Assembly (NCBI GenBank): GCA_017556805.1
Contig: JAFYMC010000008.1
Location: forward strand, 1 to 64,000
Length of the DNA stretch: 64,000 nt
Origin: Lachnospiraceae bacterium
Lineage (GTDB): Bacteria > Bacillota > Clostridia > Lachnospirales > Lachnospiraceae
Direction: 5' to 3'
The notes beneath the pieces were generated by a model. That model did no database searches. It was not told where the DNA came from and saw only the letters and a program-made list of their open reading frames with translations. Every line of letters begins with the position of its first letter. The first letter of the stretch is position 1. Position numbers and translations under genes: made by a program. Below, in pieces: positions 53,103 through 62,948 of this stretch.

Positions 53103-54230
53103 ATGATGTGGGATGAGGAGCTTTCTTCCCGGTATTTGATTCCGATACGCCTCCAGTTCTTTGCGGATGAAGGCGGTGCGGACAAGACCGAAGAAGCGAC
53201 GCCGAAAAAGTTACAGGATGCCAGAAAGGAAGGTCAGGTAGCACGAAGCCAGGAACTTTCCACCGCAGTCATGTTGTTAGCATTCTTTTTGGTAGTGAAA
53301 GTATTTGTTGGATTTATCGGCAATCGTTTTCTGGGAAGCTTTAAAGAGATTTATCAGGTGATTGATGTCTATACGGCGGATGAGTTCGGTTCCGGTATGG
53401 CCGGTGCGTTTATGCGGGACAGTCTGGCGGAGATTTTGATTATCTGTTTGCCGGTTTTTATATCGGCAGTATTGGTCGCCTTTGTAGTAACCGTTGCTCA
53501 GGTAAAATGGCAGGTGACTACCAAACCGTTACAGCCGAAGTTCAACAAATTCAATCCGATCAACGGATTTAAACGTATTATCTCAAAGGATAAGTTGTTC
53601 GAGCTGATAAAGGATGTTGTTAAGATTGCCCTGATATTCTACGTCGCATATTCCGACCTGAAGGAGGGAGCGGAGACTATCGGGATACTGTATGATTTAT
53701 CCCTGCCCCAGGCGATTGTGTATGTGGGTGATTTTGTCATCGGTCTGGGAATCAAGCTCAGTGCCATTTATCTGATTGTGGGCTTCGCGGATTACATTTA
53801 CCAGAAGCTTAAGTTTAAAAAAGATTTGATGATGTCAAAGCAGGAAGTAAAGGACGAGTACAAGCAGCAGGAAGGTGACCCGCAGGTAAAAGGTAAGATT
53901 AAATCCAAGATGCGAGAGGTGTCACAGCGTCGTATGATGCAAAAGCTTCCGGAGGCAGATGTCGTGATTACCAACCCGACCCATTTTGCTTGTGCGATTA
54001 AATACGATAAAGAGGTGTCGGAGGCACCGGTGCTCATTGCCAAGGGTGCCGATTATCTGGCACAGAAGATAAAAGATGCGGCAAAGGAACATAATGTTCC
54101 GATTGTGGAAAATAAGCCTTTGGCGCGAATGTTGTACTACAACGTGGATCTGGACAGTGAGATTCCTCGGGAATTGTATCAGATGACGGCAGAAGTACTG
54201 GCGTACGTCTATAAGCTGAAAAACAGCTGA
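53103..54230 (+). CDS. flhB: Flagellar export switch protein FlhB
   Basis: The 375-aa product starts at ATG 53103 after AAAGGAG. Following a longer than usual N terminus (about 35 residues before EEATPKKLQDARKEGQ), it has four membrane helices and a cytosolic domain with the self-cleaving NPTH motif at 291-294. Cleavage and FliK contact switch export from hook to filament proteins. Confidence 0.96.
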   Translation: MMWDEELSSRYLIPIRLQFFADEGGADKTEEATPKKLQDARKEGQVARSQELSTAVMLLAFFLVVKVFVGFIGNRFLGSFKEIYQVIDVYTADEFGSGMAGAFMRDSLAEILIICLPVFISAVLVAFVVTVAQVKWQVTTKPLQPKFNKFNPINGFKRIISKDKLFELIKDVVKIALIFYVAYSDLKEGAETIGILYDLSLPQAIVYVGDFVIGLGIKLSAIYLIVGFADYIYQKLKFKKDLMMSKQEVKDEYKQQEGDPQVKGKIKSKMREVSQRRMMQKLPEADVVITNPTHFACAIKYDKEVSEAPVLIAKGADYLAQKIKDAAKEHNVPIVENKPLARMLYYNVDLDSEIPRELYQMTAEVLAYVYKLKNS

Positions 54231-54260
54231 CGATAAAATACATCGAAGGGAGGAAGGAAA

Positions 54261-56294
54261 ATGAAAAAGACGGATATGTTTTTAGGTATTTATATTCTGG
54301 CTGCGATTATGTTTTTGATTATTCCGTTGCCGACCGCTCTTTTGGATGTGTTGATGGCGTTAAATATTTCCGTAGCACTCATTATTTTGTTCAATGCCCT
54401 GTTCTCCCAGGAAGTGCTTAATATGTCCACCTTCCCGATGATTTTGCTGTTTACGACGATTTTCCGTATCAGCTTAAATGTTTCTTCCACGAGAAATATT
54501 TTGACCAAGGGCTATGCCGGAGAAGTGGTAAATGCCTTCGGTGAATTCGTAGGCGGCGGTGATATGGTTGTCGGTGTTATCGTCTTTATAATTCTTGTAC
54601 TGGTGCAGTTTATGGTAATCAATAAAGGTTCCGAACGAGTATCCGAGGTACAGGCTCGATTTACCCTGGATGCAATGCCGGGTAAACAGATGGCGATTGA
54701 TGCTGACTTAAATACCGGTGCCATTACCGATGCGGAGGCAAAGGTACGTCGTGAAAAGATTCAGGCGGAGTCGGCATTCTTCGGTTCCATGGACGGTGCT
54801 ACGAAGTACGTAAAGGGAGATGCGGCTGCGGGTTTAATTATTACTTTGGTAAATATTGTGGGTGGTCTTGTTATGGGTATGACCCGAGAAGGACTGGATA
54901 TGACCACCGCACTTAATAAATATGCGATTATTACCATCGGTGACGGTCTGGTAAGCCAGATTCCGTCCCTGCTCATTTCTCTTTCTACCGGTATTATGGT
55001 TACAAAGGTATCCAAGGAAGCCGATGTGGGCGACCTTCTTATGCGGGAACTTTTTTCTACGCCGAAGGTGTTGTACATGGTAGGTGCGGGCCTTACGGTA
55101 TTAGGTTTATTTACAAAGCTTCCGACTCTGATATTTGTTGCATACGGAGTTATTTTCATTATGGTAGGACGGAGTATTCAGGCTAAAATCGAGGTGGCAA
55201 AGACCGAAGCGGAGGCCGGCGCGGCGGAAGAGGAGGATTTACCGATCAGGCGTCCGGAAAATGTCCGGGAGATTATTTTACCGGACCAGGTGGAGTTGGA
55301 GTTCGGTTACGGTATTATTCCGCTTGCTGACGTAAATCAGGGCGGAGACCTTTTGGACCGAGTAGTCCTTATTCGAAGACAGATTGCATTGGAACTTGGT
55401 TGTGTCGTTCCGACCATTCGTTTACGAGACAATATTCAGTTAAATCCGAATCAGTATGTGATTAAAATTAAAGGCATTGCGGTCAGTGAAGGTGAGATTT
55501 TATTCGACCATTACATGGCCATGAATCCGGGCTATGTAGAAGAGGAGATTACCGGTATTCCGACCTTTGAGCCGTCCTATCATTTGCCGGCTATCTGGAT
55601 TACCGAGGGTCAGCGTGAGCGTGCCGAGTCTTACGGTTATACGGTAGTTGACCCGCCGTCCATTATTGCGACTCATTTGACCGAGGTTATCAAGGGGCAT
55701 CTGGACGAACTTTTGACTCGTCAGGCGGTGCAGGAGCTGATCAACAATATTCAGGAGGCCAACCAGGTGCTGGTGTCCGAATTAATTCCGAAGCTTCTTG
55801 GAATCGGCGAAGTACAGAAGGTATTGCAGAATTTGCTGCGTGAAGGGATTGCCATTCGTGATATGGTAACGATTTTGGAAACCTTGGCAGACTATGCACC
55901 GACCACACGTGATACGGATGTACTGACCGAATATGTAAGACAGGCATTAAAGCGTGCGATTTCCAATAAATACTTCCCGGGCGGAGAGACTACAAGTGTA
56001 GTCACATTGGATCCGGTAGCGGAACAGGATATTATGAATTCCGTAAAGCAGACAGAGCAGGGGGCCTACATTACGTTGGACCCGGAGAAGACGCAGCGTT
56101 TGATGCAGTCGGTAAAGGTAGAAGCGGAGAAGTTGGAGAATCTCGGAAAGAACCCGATTATCGTGACTTCGCCGATTGTGCGTATGTATTTTAAACGTTT
56201 AACGAAGGATTATTATCCGGATTTGATTGTCATTTCTTACAATGAAATCGAATCCAATGTGGAATTACAATCAGTTGGGATGGTGACGGCATAG
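54261..56294 (+). CDS. flhA: Flagellar export gate protein FlhA
   Basis: The 677-aa product starts at ATG 54261 after GGGAGGAAGG. The N-terminal half has eight membrane segments with the FHIPEP signature region FTLDAMPGKQMAIDADLNTG; the cytosolic C-terminal half forms the nonameric ring that binds chaperone-substrate complexes. Only one base separates it from flhF. Confidence 0.97.
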   Translation: MKKTDMFLGIYILAAIMFLIIPLPTALLDVLMALNISVALIILFNALFSQEVLNMSTFPMILLFTTIFRISLNVSSTRNILTKGYAGEVVNAFGEFVGGGDMVVGVIVFIILVLVQFMVINKGSERVSEVQARFTLDAMPGKQMAIDADLNTGAITDAEAKVRREKIQAESAFFGSMDGATKYVKGDAAAGLIITLVNIVGGLVMGMTREGLDMTTALNKYAIITIGDGLVSQIPSLLISLSTGIMVTKVSKEADVGDLLMRELFSTPKVLYMVGAGLTVLGLFTKLPTLIFVAYGVIFIMVGRSIQAKIEVAKTEAEAGAAEEEDLPIRRPENVREIILPDQVELEFGYGIIPLADVNQGGDLLDRVVLIRRQIALELGCVVPTIRLRDNIQLNPNQYVIKIKGIAVSEGEILFDHYMAMNPGYVEEEITGIPTFEPSYHLPAIWITEGQRERAESYGYTVVDPPSIIATHLTEVIKGHLDELLTRQAVQELINNIQEANQVLVSELIPKLLGIGEVQKVLQNLLREGIAIRDMVTILETLADYAPTTRDTDVLTEYVRQALKRAISNKYFPGGETTSVVTLDPVAEQDIMNSVKQTEQGAYITLDPEKTQRLMQSVKVEAEKLENLGKNPIIVTSPIVRMYFKRLTKDYYPDLIVISYNEIESNVELQSVGMVTA

Positions 56295-56295
56295 T

Positions 56296-57519
56296 ATGAA
56301 CATCAAAACATTCAAAGGAAAAACAGAAGAAGAAGCAATGGAGCTCGCAAAGAAAGAAATGGGCGAGCATGCGGTAAAGATGGCGGCCCGCAAGGTAGAA
56401 CCGAAGGGGTTTTTTAAGAAACTGTTTTCCCAGCCGGTCTGGGAGGTGACAGCGGCGGTGGACGAGCCGGATGTGTACGAACGTACGGCACCTCGCAAGC
56501 CGGTGCAGGATAATCCGGCGGTACATTATACGCCGACGGCCAATAAGTCTCAGGAACTTTTATTCGATGATAATAATAAGTCCGAGAAGGGGGCCAATGC
56601 CATTGAGCAGAAGCTGGATAATTTAAAAAAGCTGTTCGAGGAGCAAATCCGCGAGCAGGGACAGGGGAAAAGCGTCGAGGAGACAAAGGAAAAGGCGGAG
56701 ACTTCCGCAAATGAGCTTCCGGATAAGAATATTGCATTTTTGCGTCTGATTTTCCGTCAGCTTCTGGATAATGAGGTAGAGGAGCAGTATGCCAACCAGA
56801 TTATTACGGAGATTGAGGCATCCCTAAAGAAGGAGACGGATGTCAGCAAGATTCTTGCAAATATCTACCAGAAAATTGTATTAAAGCTGGGGCAGACAAA
56901 GACGCTTGAGGTGGTAAACGGAAAGACCAAGTATATTTTCTTTATCGGTCCGACCGGCGTGGGTAAGACTACCACTATCGCTAAGCTGGCGTACAGTCTG
57001 ATGGAGCAGAAGAAGGCCAAGGTGGCTCTTTTGGCTGCGGATACCTATCGTATTGCGGCAGTGGACCAGCTGCGTACCTATGCGGAGATTATGAATATTC
57101 CGCTGTATGTAATTTACAGTGAAACAGAGCTTGCGGAGTATAAGGAAGAGCTTGGTAAGTACGACGTAATTCTTGTGGATACGGCAGGACGTTCCCATCG
57201 GAACAAGGAGCAGAGAGATGATATCGAGCGTTTGATTCATTCCGTGCCGGCAGCAGCAAGAGAGACCTATCTTGTACTCAGTGCAACGACGAAGTACCGC
57301 GATTTAGTAAAGATTACGGAGGCATATTCCGAAATTGCGGAGTATCGTTTGATTTTCACGAAATTAGATGAAACCGGAACAATCGGAAATATCTTTAATA
57401 TTAAAATGTTAACGGGGGCACCGCTGTCTTACGCAACCAACGGTCAGAATGTACCGGATGATATCAGTCGGATGGATCCGCAGAATATCGCGAGACAGCT
57501 TTTGGGAGGTGGAAACTGA
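56296..57519 (+). CDS. flhF: SRP-type GTPase FlhF
   Basis: The 407-aa product starts at ATG 56296. A basic N-terminal region (MNIKTFKGKTEEEAMELAKK) and a charged linker precede the NG domain, with P-loop GPTGVGKTT (about 218-226), DTAGRSHRN and FTKLDET. FlhF places new flagella at the correct site and is activated by FlhG, encoded next with a one-base overlap. Confidence 0.95.
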   Translation: MNIKTFKGKTEEEAMELAKKEMGEHAVKMAARKVEPKGFFKKLFSQPVWEVTAAVDEPDVYERTAPRKPVQDNPAVHYTPTANKSQELLFDDNNKSEKGANAIEQKLDNLKKLFEEQIREQGQGKSVEETKEKAETSANELPDKNIAFLRLIFRQLLDNEVEEQYANQIITEIEASLKKETDVSKILANIYQKIVLKLGQTKTLEVVNGKTKYIFFIGPTGVGKTTTIAKLAYSLMEQKKAKVALLAADTYRIAAVDQLRTYAEIMNIPLYVIYSETELAEYKEELGKYDVILVDTAGRSHRNKEQRDDIERLIHSVPAAARETYLVLSATTKYRDLVKITEAYSEIAEYRLIFTKLDETGTIGNIFNIKMLTGAPLSYATNGQNVPDDISRMDPQNIARQLLGGGN

Positions 57520-58421
57520 TGGATCAGGCAGAACAGCTCAGAAAACTTGTAAAGAATCAGGAACGGCAGCAGACGGCCGCAAGGGTAATTACGGTTACCA
57601 GTGGGAAAGGCGGCGTAGGAAAGACCAGTATTGCGGTAAATCTCGCCATTCAGATGCAGCGTCTCGGAAAGAGAGTCATTATTCTGGATGCGGACTTCGG
57701 ACTGGCCAATATTGAGGTAATGTTAGGCATCCGCCCGCAGTATAATTTGGCGGATTTGATGTTCCGCGGGAAGAGTTTATCCGAAATTATTACCAAAGGG
57801 CCGGAGGGCATCGGCTTTATTTCCGGCGGTTCCGGTATTCAGGAACTGGCACGGATGACGAAGGAACAGGTCATGTATTTGACCCAGAAGCTGGTGGAAC
57901 TGGATTCCATGGCTGATGTGATTCTTGTGGACACAGGCGCAGGAATTGCGGATAATGTACTGGAGTTTGTAACGGCCAGCTCCGAAGTAGTGTTGGTGGC
58001 AACTTCGGAACCGACCTCCATTACGGATGCGTATGCACTTTTGAAAGCTTTGAACCGGAGAGCGGGATTCTCCAGAGAACATACCAGTATTAAAATGATT
58101 TCCAACCGGGTGGGCAGTGAAGCGGAAGGAAAGAGCTTATACGAAAAAATGAGTGTTGTGGTGGACAAGTTTTTAAATATTCAGCCGGAATTTCTCGGTA
58201 TCATTCCGCAGGATGACATGATATCCAAAGCGGTCATGGTACAGAAGCCGATTACGATGGCATATCCGAATGCTCCGGCGGCCAAGGCAATGCAACTCAT
58301 TGCGGCTAAATTATGTGACAGTCCGCAACAAGAGTTGAAAAAAGGAATTACAGGCTTGTTTTCTGATATGATTCGTACAAGATTCCGGAAAGCACGCAGT
58401 AAGAAAGAGGGAGAACAGTAA
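57519..58421 (+). CDS. flhG: MinD-like ATPase FlhG (YlxH/FleN)
   Basis: The 300-aa product starts at ATG 57519 after GGGAGGTGG. The N-terminal DQAEQLRKLV helix (the FlhF-activating segment) precedes the deviant Walker A SGKGGVGKTS (28-37). ILDADFGLANIEVMLG and a C-terminal amphipathic region are present. FlhG controls flagellar number with FlhF. Confidence 0.96.
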   Translation: MDQAEQLRKLVKNQERQQTAARVITVTSGKGGVGKTSIAVNLAIQMQRLGKRVIILDADFGLANIEVMLGIRPQYNLADLMFRGKSLSEIITKGPEGIGFISGGSGIQELARMTKEQVMYLTQKLVELDSMADVILVDTGAGIADNVLEFVTASSEVVLVATSEPTSITDAYALLKALNRRAGFSREHTSIKMISNRVGSEAEGKSLYEKMSVVVDKFLNIQPEFLGIIPQDDMISKAVMVQKPITMAYPNAPAAKAMQLIAAKLCDSPQQELKKGITGLFSDMIRTRFRKARSKKEGEQ

Positions 58422-58424
58422 TAC

Positions 58425-59183
58425 ATGAGTCATCTGATTGAGACGGGAACGAAATTGGAATTAAAGAAAATCAGACATGTTGATACCATGGGTGACACAA
58501 GCTACGTCAGCCGTTTTCTGTATCAGAAATCTGCGGATGAGGCTGTCATTGAAATGCCGGTAAAGGGCGGTTCCCTTGTGGCGTTAGAGCCGGAGGAGCT
58601 GTTTCAGGTATGCTTTTATACAAGCAAAGGTTTGTATCAGTGTCAGTGTCAGGTGGTTTCCCGTCATTACGAGGATTCCCTTCCGGTTGCGGTTATTAAG
58701 TTCCGTTCCGAGTTTGAAAAGCTGCAACGCAGACAGTACTACCGAATGGAATGTTTGCTTCAGATGGAGTTTAAAACTCTGACGGAAGAGGAATATGATG
58801 AACTGTTGTTTTTAAAGACGATTCCGAAGCAGGAACGCGAGGAAATGAAATCGGAAGCAGAAGAAGGGAAGGTGGAAGCGGAACGTTATTACAGCGGTGT
58901 CTCCCTGGATATCAGCGGTGGAGGTGTCCGCTTTAATTCCGGACATGCGGCAAATGCCGGCGATATTATCGCAATGCGGATTGCGTTTGTGTCCGAGGAG
59001 GCCAGAAAACTGCAGCTTTTGTTTGCGAAGGTGCTTACGGTATCCCCGGTACAGAACCGTTCGGGAATGTTCGAGCACAGAGTGGAGTTTGTTTCAATTT
59101 CTAATATGGAGAGAGAATGTATTATTCGGTATATCTTTTTGGAAGAGCGGAAAAGAAGAAAGAGAGAGGCCGGATTGGAATAG
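58425..59183 (+). CDS. PilZ/YcgR-type c-di-GMP-binding flagellar brake-like protein
   Basis: The 252-aa product starts at ATG 58425 after AAAGAGGGAGA. It has an N-terminal YcgR-like beta domain (about 1-95) and a PilZ domain with RRQYYR (102-107) and DISGGG, which together form the c-di-GMP binding motif. An acidic Glu-rich insertion separates these motifs (about 118-150). B. subtilis YpfA/MotI, a relative, binds MotA and acts as a clutch. Its place between flhG and cheB in the operon supports a motility role. Confidence 0.88.
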   Translation: MSHLIETGTKLELKKIRHVDTMGDTSYVSRFLYQKSADEAVIEMPVKGGSLVALEPEELFQVCFYTSKGLYQCQCQVVSRHYEDSLPVAVIKFRSEFEKLQRRQYYRMECLLQMEFKTLTEEEYDELLFLKTIPKQEREEMKSEAEEGKVEAERYYSGVSLDISGGGVRFNSGHAANAGDIIAMRIAFVSEEARKLQLLFAKVLTVSPVQNRSGMFEHRVEFVSISNMERECIIRYIFLEERKRRKREAGLE

Positions 59184-59195
59184 AGGTGAAGCAGT

Positions 59196-60317
59196 ATGAA
59201 TAAGAAAAATATTTTAATTATTGATGACTCTGCACTTATGAGAAGGGTGCTATCTGATATAATTAATTCAGATGAAAGATTCATGGTTTGCGACGTTGCA
59301 AGCAATGGTCTGGAAGCATATGATAAGATCACGTTACATCCGAAATTATACGATGTGGTTCTTCTGGATATTAATATGCCGAAGATGAACGGTATCGAGT
59401 TTATGGAGGAAATTAACCGTTTGAAATTAAAACTTACGGTTATCGTGGTCAGTACGATTGCCATAGAGGGTGCAGCAGAAACGATTCGTTTGCTGGAACT
59501 CGGAGCTTTTGATTTCGTAACGAAACCGAACAGTTTCTCGGAAGCAAAAGAAAACACCTTCCAGGAAAGAGTATTGACATGTCTTGCATGTGCAGCCGGG
59601 TTTGAACGCATGGAGTTCCGACACAGAACCGTACCGGAAGCCCCGAAGTTACCGAATCCTGTGGGAAAAGAAACAACGCCTGTGAATTCCGCAAAGGAGA
59701 CGGTAACCAGAAAACCGCATAAAGCGGTGGGCAGAGCGGCACGTAAGCTTGTTGCACTGGCATGCTCTACCGGCGGGCCTAAGGCGTTGCAACAGGTGGT
59801 TCCGCTTTTGCCGGAGAATATGGATGCTCCGATGGTTATCGTACAGCATATGCCGGTGGGATTTACGGAGACTTTGGCCAATCGTCTGAACGAGCTGAGT
59901 AAGGTAACGGTAAAGGAGGCGGCGGACGGCGACGTGTTACGGAATGGTTTCGTGTATGTCGCAAAAGGAGGCTCCCAGCTCAGGGTGAAAAAGAAGGGCA
60001 GTGACTATGTCCTGGCGGTTACGGATGAGCCGGCCAGAAATGCGTTAAGACCGTGTGCGGACATCATGTATGAATCTTTGTTGGAATCTGACTACGATGA
60101 CATTACCTGTGTGGTATTGACCGGTATGGGCAGGGACGGCACCGTAGGAATTAAGCAACTCAATGACAAGCGCAATATTTATGTAATCGGTCAGGAAGCT
60201 TCTACCTGTACGGTATACGGAATGCCGCGCGCTCTTTGCGAAGCGGGACTTGCGGATGTGATGGTACCTCTGGAGGAAGTGGCTGAAACGATTATCAAAA
60301 ACGTAGGAGTGCGATAA
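59196..60317 (+). CDS. cheB: Chemotaxis protein-glutamate methylesterase CheB
   Basis: The 373-aa product starts at ATG 59196 after GAGGTGAAG. The receiver domain has Asp10-Asp11 and phospho-Asp58; a linker (about 125-185) leads to the methylesterase domain with catalytic Ser191 in CSTGGP, His218 in VQHMP and the GMGRDG motif. It demethylates or deamidates chemoreceptors. No CheR gene is visible in the window. Confidence 0.96.
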   Translation: MNKKNILIIDDSALMRRVLSDIINSDERFMVCDVASNGLEAYDKITLHPKLYDVVLLDINMPKMNGIEFMEEINRLKLKLTVIVVSTIAIEGAAETIRLLELGAFDFVTKPNSFSEAKENTFQERVLTCLACAAGFERMEFRHRTVPEAPKLPNPVGKETTPVNSAKETVTRKPHKAVGRAARKLVALACSTGGPKALQQVVPLLPENMDAPMVIVQHMPVGFTETLANRLNELSKVTVKEAADGDVLRNGFVYVAKGGSQLRVKKKGSDYVLAVTDEPARNALRPCADIMYESLLESDYDDITCVVLTGMGRDGTVGIKQLNDKRNIYVIGQEASTCTVYGMPRALCEAGLADVMVPLEEVAETIIKNVGVR

Positions 60318-60319
60318 TT

Positions 60320-62410
60320 ATGGATGTAAGTCAGTATCTGGAAATATTTATTGATGAAACAAGAGAGCATTTACAAAGCTTAAATGAGCAGATTCTTGTA
60401 TTGGAACGTGAACCGGAAAATGTAGACACCATTAATGAGATTTTCCGTGCCGCACATTCCTTAAAGGGTATGGCCGGCACCATGGGATATAAGAGAATGC
60501 AGCGTCTCACCCATGATATGGAAAATGTATTCTCCGAAATTCGTAACGGAAAGATGAAAGCATCCCCGAAGCTGGTGGACGTTTTGTTTAAGGGATTGGA
60601 TGCGTTGGAACAGTATCTGGATGTAATCGTAAATTCCGGCGACGAAGGAACGGAAGATAACGAAGATATTATTAACGCTTTGAACGAAATTCTGCAGGAA
60701 GGCCTCGGCGGAGGCGCAGCGGAACCGGCACCGGCTCCTGCGGCACCGGCGGCACCGGTGGCAGCAGCAACCGCAACCGCGGCAGCAGGTGAAAACGGTG
60801 TGAAGCCGTATACTCTTGCGGAACATGAAAAGAGTGCCATTTCAAAGGCGTTGTCCGAAAAAATGAACGCCTATGCCATGACCGTATATATTCAGGAGTC
60901 CTGTATTTTAAAGGCTGCCCGTGCTTTTCTTGTATTTAAAGCACTGGAAGATCTCGGAACGGTGATACATTCCGAACCGTCGGTACAGGATATTGAGGAT
61001 GAGCGTTTTGAATTTGATTTTACCGTTGTGTTGTTAACGGATAAGGATGCGGAGACTGCCAAGAAGAAGGTAGAGAATGTATCCGAAATTAAGATGGCTT
61101 GTGTAGAGACGATTAAACCGGAGGATGTAGCACAGGCTGTTGCAGAAGAAAAGAAGGAAACCGTAGAGGCAGCTGCCGCAGTTCAGAAAGAGGCTCCGGC
61201 GCAGGCAAACAATACCGCTGCGGCACCGCAGAAGACTTCGGGTAAGCCGGTAGTGAACCGTTCCGTTCGTGTCGATATCGACAAGCTGGATGATTTGATG
61301 AATCTTGTCAGTGAGCTCATTATCGCAAAGAACGGTCTTGTATCGATTAATACGGCAGAAGTGACCGGTCTTCGTGAAAGCGGTTTTAATGAGCAGATTG
61401 AGTATCTGGAGCGTATTACCACCAATCTTCACCAGTCGGTTATGAAGACCCGAATGGTGCCGATTGAGAATGTTGTAAGCCGTTTCCCGCGTATGATTCG
61501 CGATATCAGTAAGAAGTTAAACAAGAAGATGGAACTCTATATGTCCGGTGAAGAGACCGAACTTGACCGTACCGTAATCGATGAAATCGGTGACCCATTG
61601 ATGCACATGTTACGAAATGCGGCTGACCATGGTCTGGAATCCAATGAGGAGCGTATCAAGGCAGGAAAGCCGGAGGTCGGTTCTATTTTCTTAAATGCAT
61701 ATCAGGACGGTAACAATGTAGTTATCGAGGTAAGAGATGACGGTAAAGGCGTAGATGTAGAAAAGGTAAAGAAAAAGGCTGTGGAAAAAGGTGCCATTAC
61801 GGCAGAACAGGCAGCTACCATGTCGGATAAGGAAGCGGTTGATTTATTATTCCGTCCGAGCTTTTCTACGGCAGAGCAGGTTTCCGATCTTTCCGGCAGA
61901 GGCGTGGGACTGGATGTTGTTAAATCTAAGATTGAAGCGCTCGGCGGTGATGTGGAAGCAAAGACGGTTCTCGGAGAGGGAACGACCTTTATTGTTCGCT
62001 TACCGCTGACCCTTGCGATTATTCAGGCGCTTATGGTGGAAATCGGACAAGAGAAGTACGCAATTCCGTTAGGAAGCATTCAGACCATTGAGGATGTTAT
62101 GCCGGAGGATATTAAGTACGTACAGACGAAGGAAGTCATTCATCTGCGCGGCAATGTAATTCCGCTCATTCGTTTGCGTAAGGTACTTGATATTCCGGAG
62201 GATGATTTTGCTCCGGATAGTCTGACGGTAGTAATCGTTGCCAAGGGTGACCGTCTTGCGGGCCTTGTAATCGATAACTTAATCGGCCAGCAGGAAATCG
62301 TTATTAAGTCCATTGGTAAGTACATCAGTAACAACAAGATGATTGGTGGCGCAACAATCCTTGGTGATGGTGAAGTCGCATTGATTCTTGATGCGAATGC
62401 AATAGTCTAG
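60320..62410 (+). CDS. cheA: Chemotaxis histidine kinase CheA
   Basis: The 696-aa product starts at ATG 60320, two bases after cheB. Domains in order: HPt with phospho-His46 (AAHSLKGMAG), an Ala/Pro linker (about 133-157), the CheY-binding P2 domain, a second linker, dimerisation helices, the ATP-binding domain (HMLRNAADHGLES and DDGKGV), and a CheW-like regulatory domain. It phosphorylates CheY and CheB. Confidence 0.97.
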   Translation: MDVSQYLEIFIDETREHLQSLNEQILVLEREPENVDTINEIFRAAHSLKGMAGTMGYKRMQRLTHDMENVFSEIRNGKMKASPKLVDVLFKGLDALEQYLDVIVNSGDEGTEDNEDIINALNEILQEGLGGGAAEPAPAPAAPAAPVAAATATAAAGENGVKPYTLAEHEKSAISKALSEKMNAYAMTVYIQESCILKAARAFLVFKALEDLGTVIHSEPSVQDIEDERFEFDFTVVLLTDKDAETAKKKVENVSEIKMACVETIKPEDVAQAVAEEKKETVEAAAAVQKEAPAQANNTAAAPQKTSGKPVVNRSVRVDIDKLDDLMNLVSELIIAKNGLVSINTAEVTGLRESGFNEQIEYLERITTNLHQSVMKTRMVPIENVVSRFPRMIRDISKKLNKKMELYMSGEETELDRTVIDEIGDPLMHMLRNAADHGLESNEERIKAGKPEVGSIFLNAYQDGNNVVIEVRDDGKGVDVEKVKKKAVEKGAITAEQAATMSDKEAVDLLFRPSFSTAEQVSDLSGRGVGLDVVKSKIEALGGDVEAKTVLGEGTTFIVRLPLTLAIIQALMVEIGQEKYAIPLGSIQTIEDVMPEDIKYVQTKEVIHLRGNVIPLIRLRKVLDIPEDDFAPDSLTVVIVAKGDRLAGLVIDNLIGQQEIVIKSIGKYISNNKMIGGATILGDGEVALILDANAIV

Positions 62411-62421
62411 GAGGTGCCGAT

Positions 62422-62883
62422 ATGACAGAGACAGTTTCAAGTAAAGAAGCAAAGCAATATATTGTAGTGAAGCTTGGAAACGAACAATACGGCATTGATA
62501 TCCAGTACGTGGATAATATTGTCCGAATGCAGAAGATTACCCGTGTGCCGAAGGCGCAGGATTATTTTAACGGTGTAATCAACCTGCGTGGTGAGATTGT
62601 TCCGGTAATGAGCCTTCGCGTCAAATTTGAATTGGAGAAGGATGAGTACACCAACAAGACCCGTATTCTCATTCTTAAGTTTGAACAGCAGGCTGCCGTC
62701 GGTGTTATCGTAGACGAGGTCAGAGAGGTGGTTACGCTGGATTCCGATAATATCGAGAAGGTCAGCTACAATCCGAATGACGAGAAAACCTTATATCTTT
62801 CCGGGATCGGAAAGCACAATGACAACCTGATTTCTCTGTTGAATATCGAGGGAATCATTGTAGAAAAAGAAAAAGAAGCTTAA
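62422..62883 (+). CDS. cheW: Chemotaxis coupling protein CheW
   Basis: The 153-aa product starts at ATG 62422 after TAGGAGGTG. It is a single CheW domain with QYIVVKLGNEQYGIDI, VINLRGEIVPVMSLRVKF and GVIVDEVREVV. It couples receptors to CheA. A strong hairpin separates it from cheC. Confidence 0.96.
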   Translation: MTETVSSKEAKQYIVVKLGNEQYGIDIQYVDNIVRMQKITRVPKAQDYFNGVINLRGEIVPVMSLRVKFELEKDEYTNKTRILILKFEQQAAVGVIVDEVREVVTLDSDNIEKVSYNPNDEKTLYLSGIGKHNDNLISLLNIEGIIVEKEKEA

Positions 62884-62892
62884 TGCATGGTA

Positions 62893-62924
62893 CAAGGAAG
62901 AAGTCCCGGAGGGCTTCTTCCTTG
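62893..62924 (+). other. Intercistronic hairpin between cheW and cheC
   Basis: A 14-bp stem CAAGGAAGAAGTCC/GGGCTTCTTCCTTG with one G-U pair and loop CGGA starts 9 bases after the cheW stop. Only GTGTGTTT follows, so termination would be weak. It may adjust cheC-cheD expression or protect the upstream mRNA. Confidence 0.65.
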
Positions 62925-62948
62925 GTGTGTTTGAATTGGGAGGAAGGT

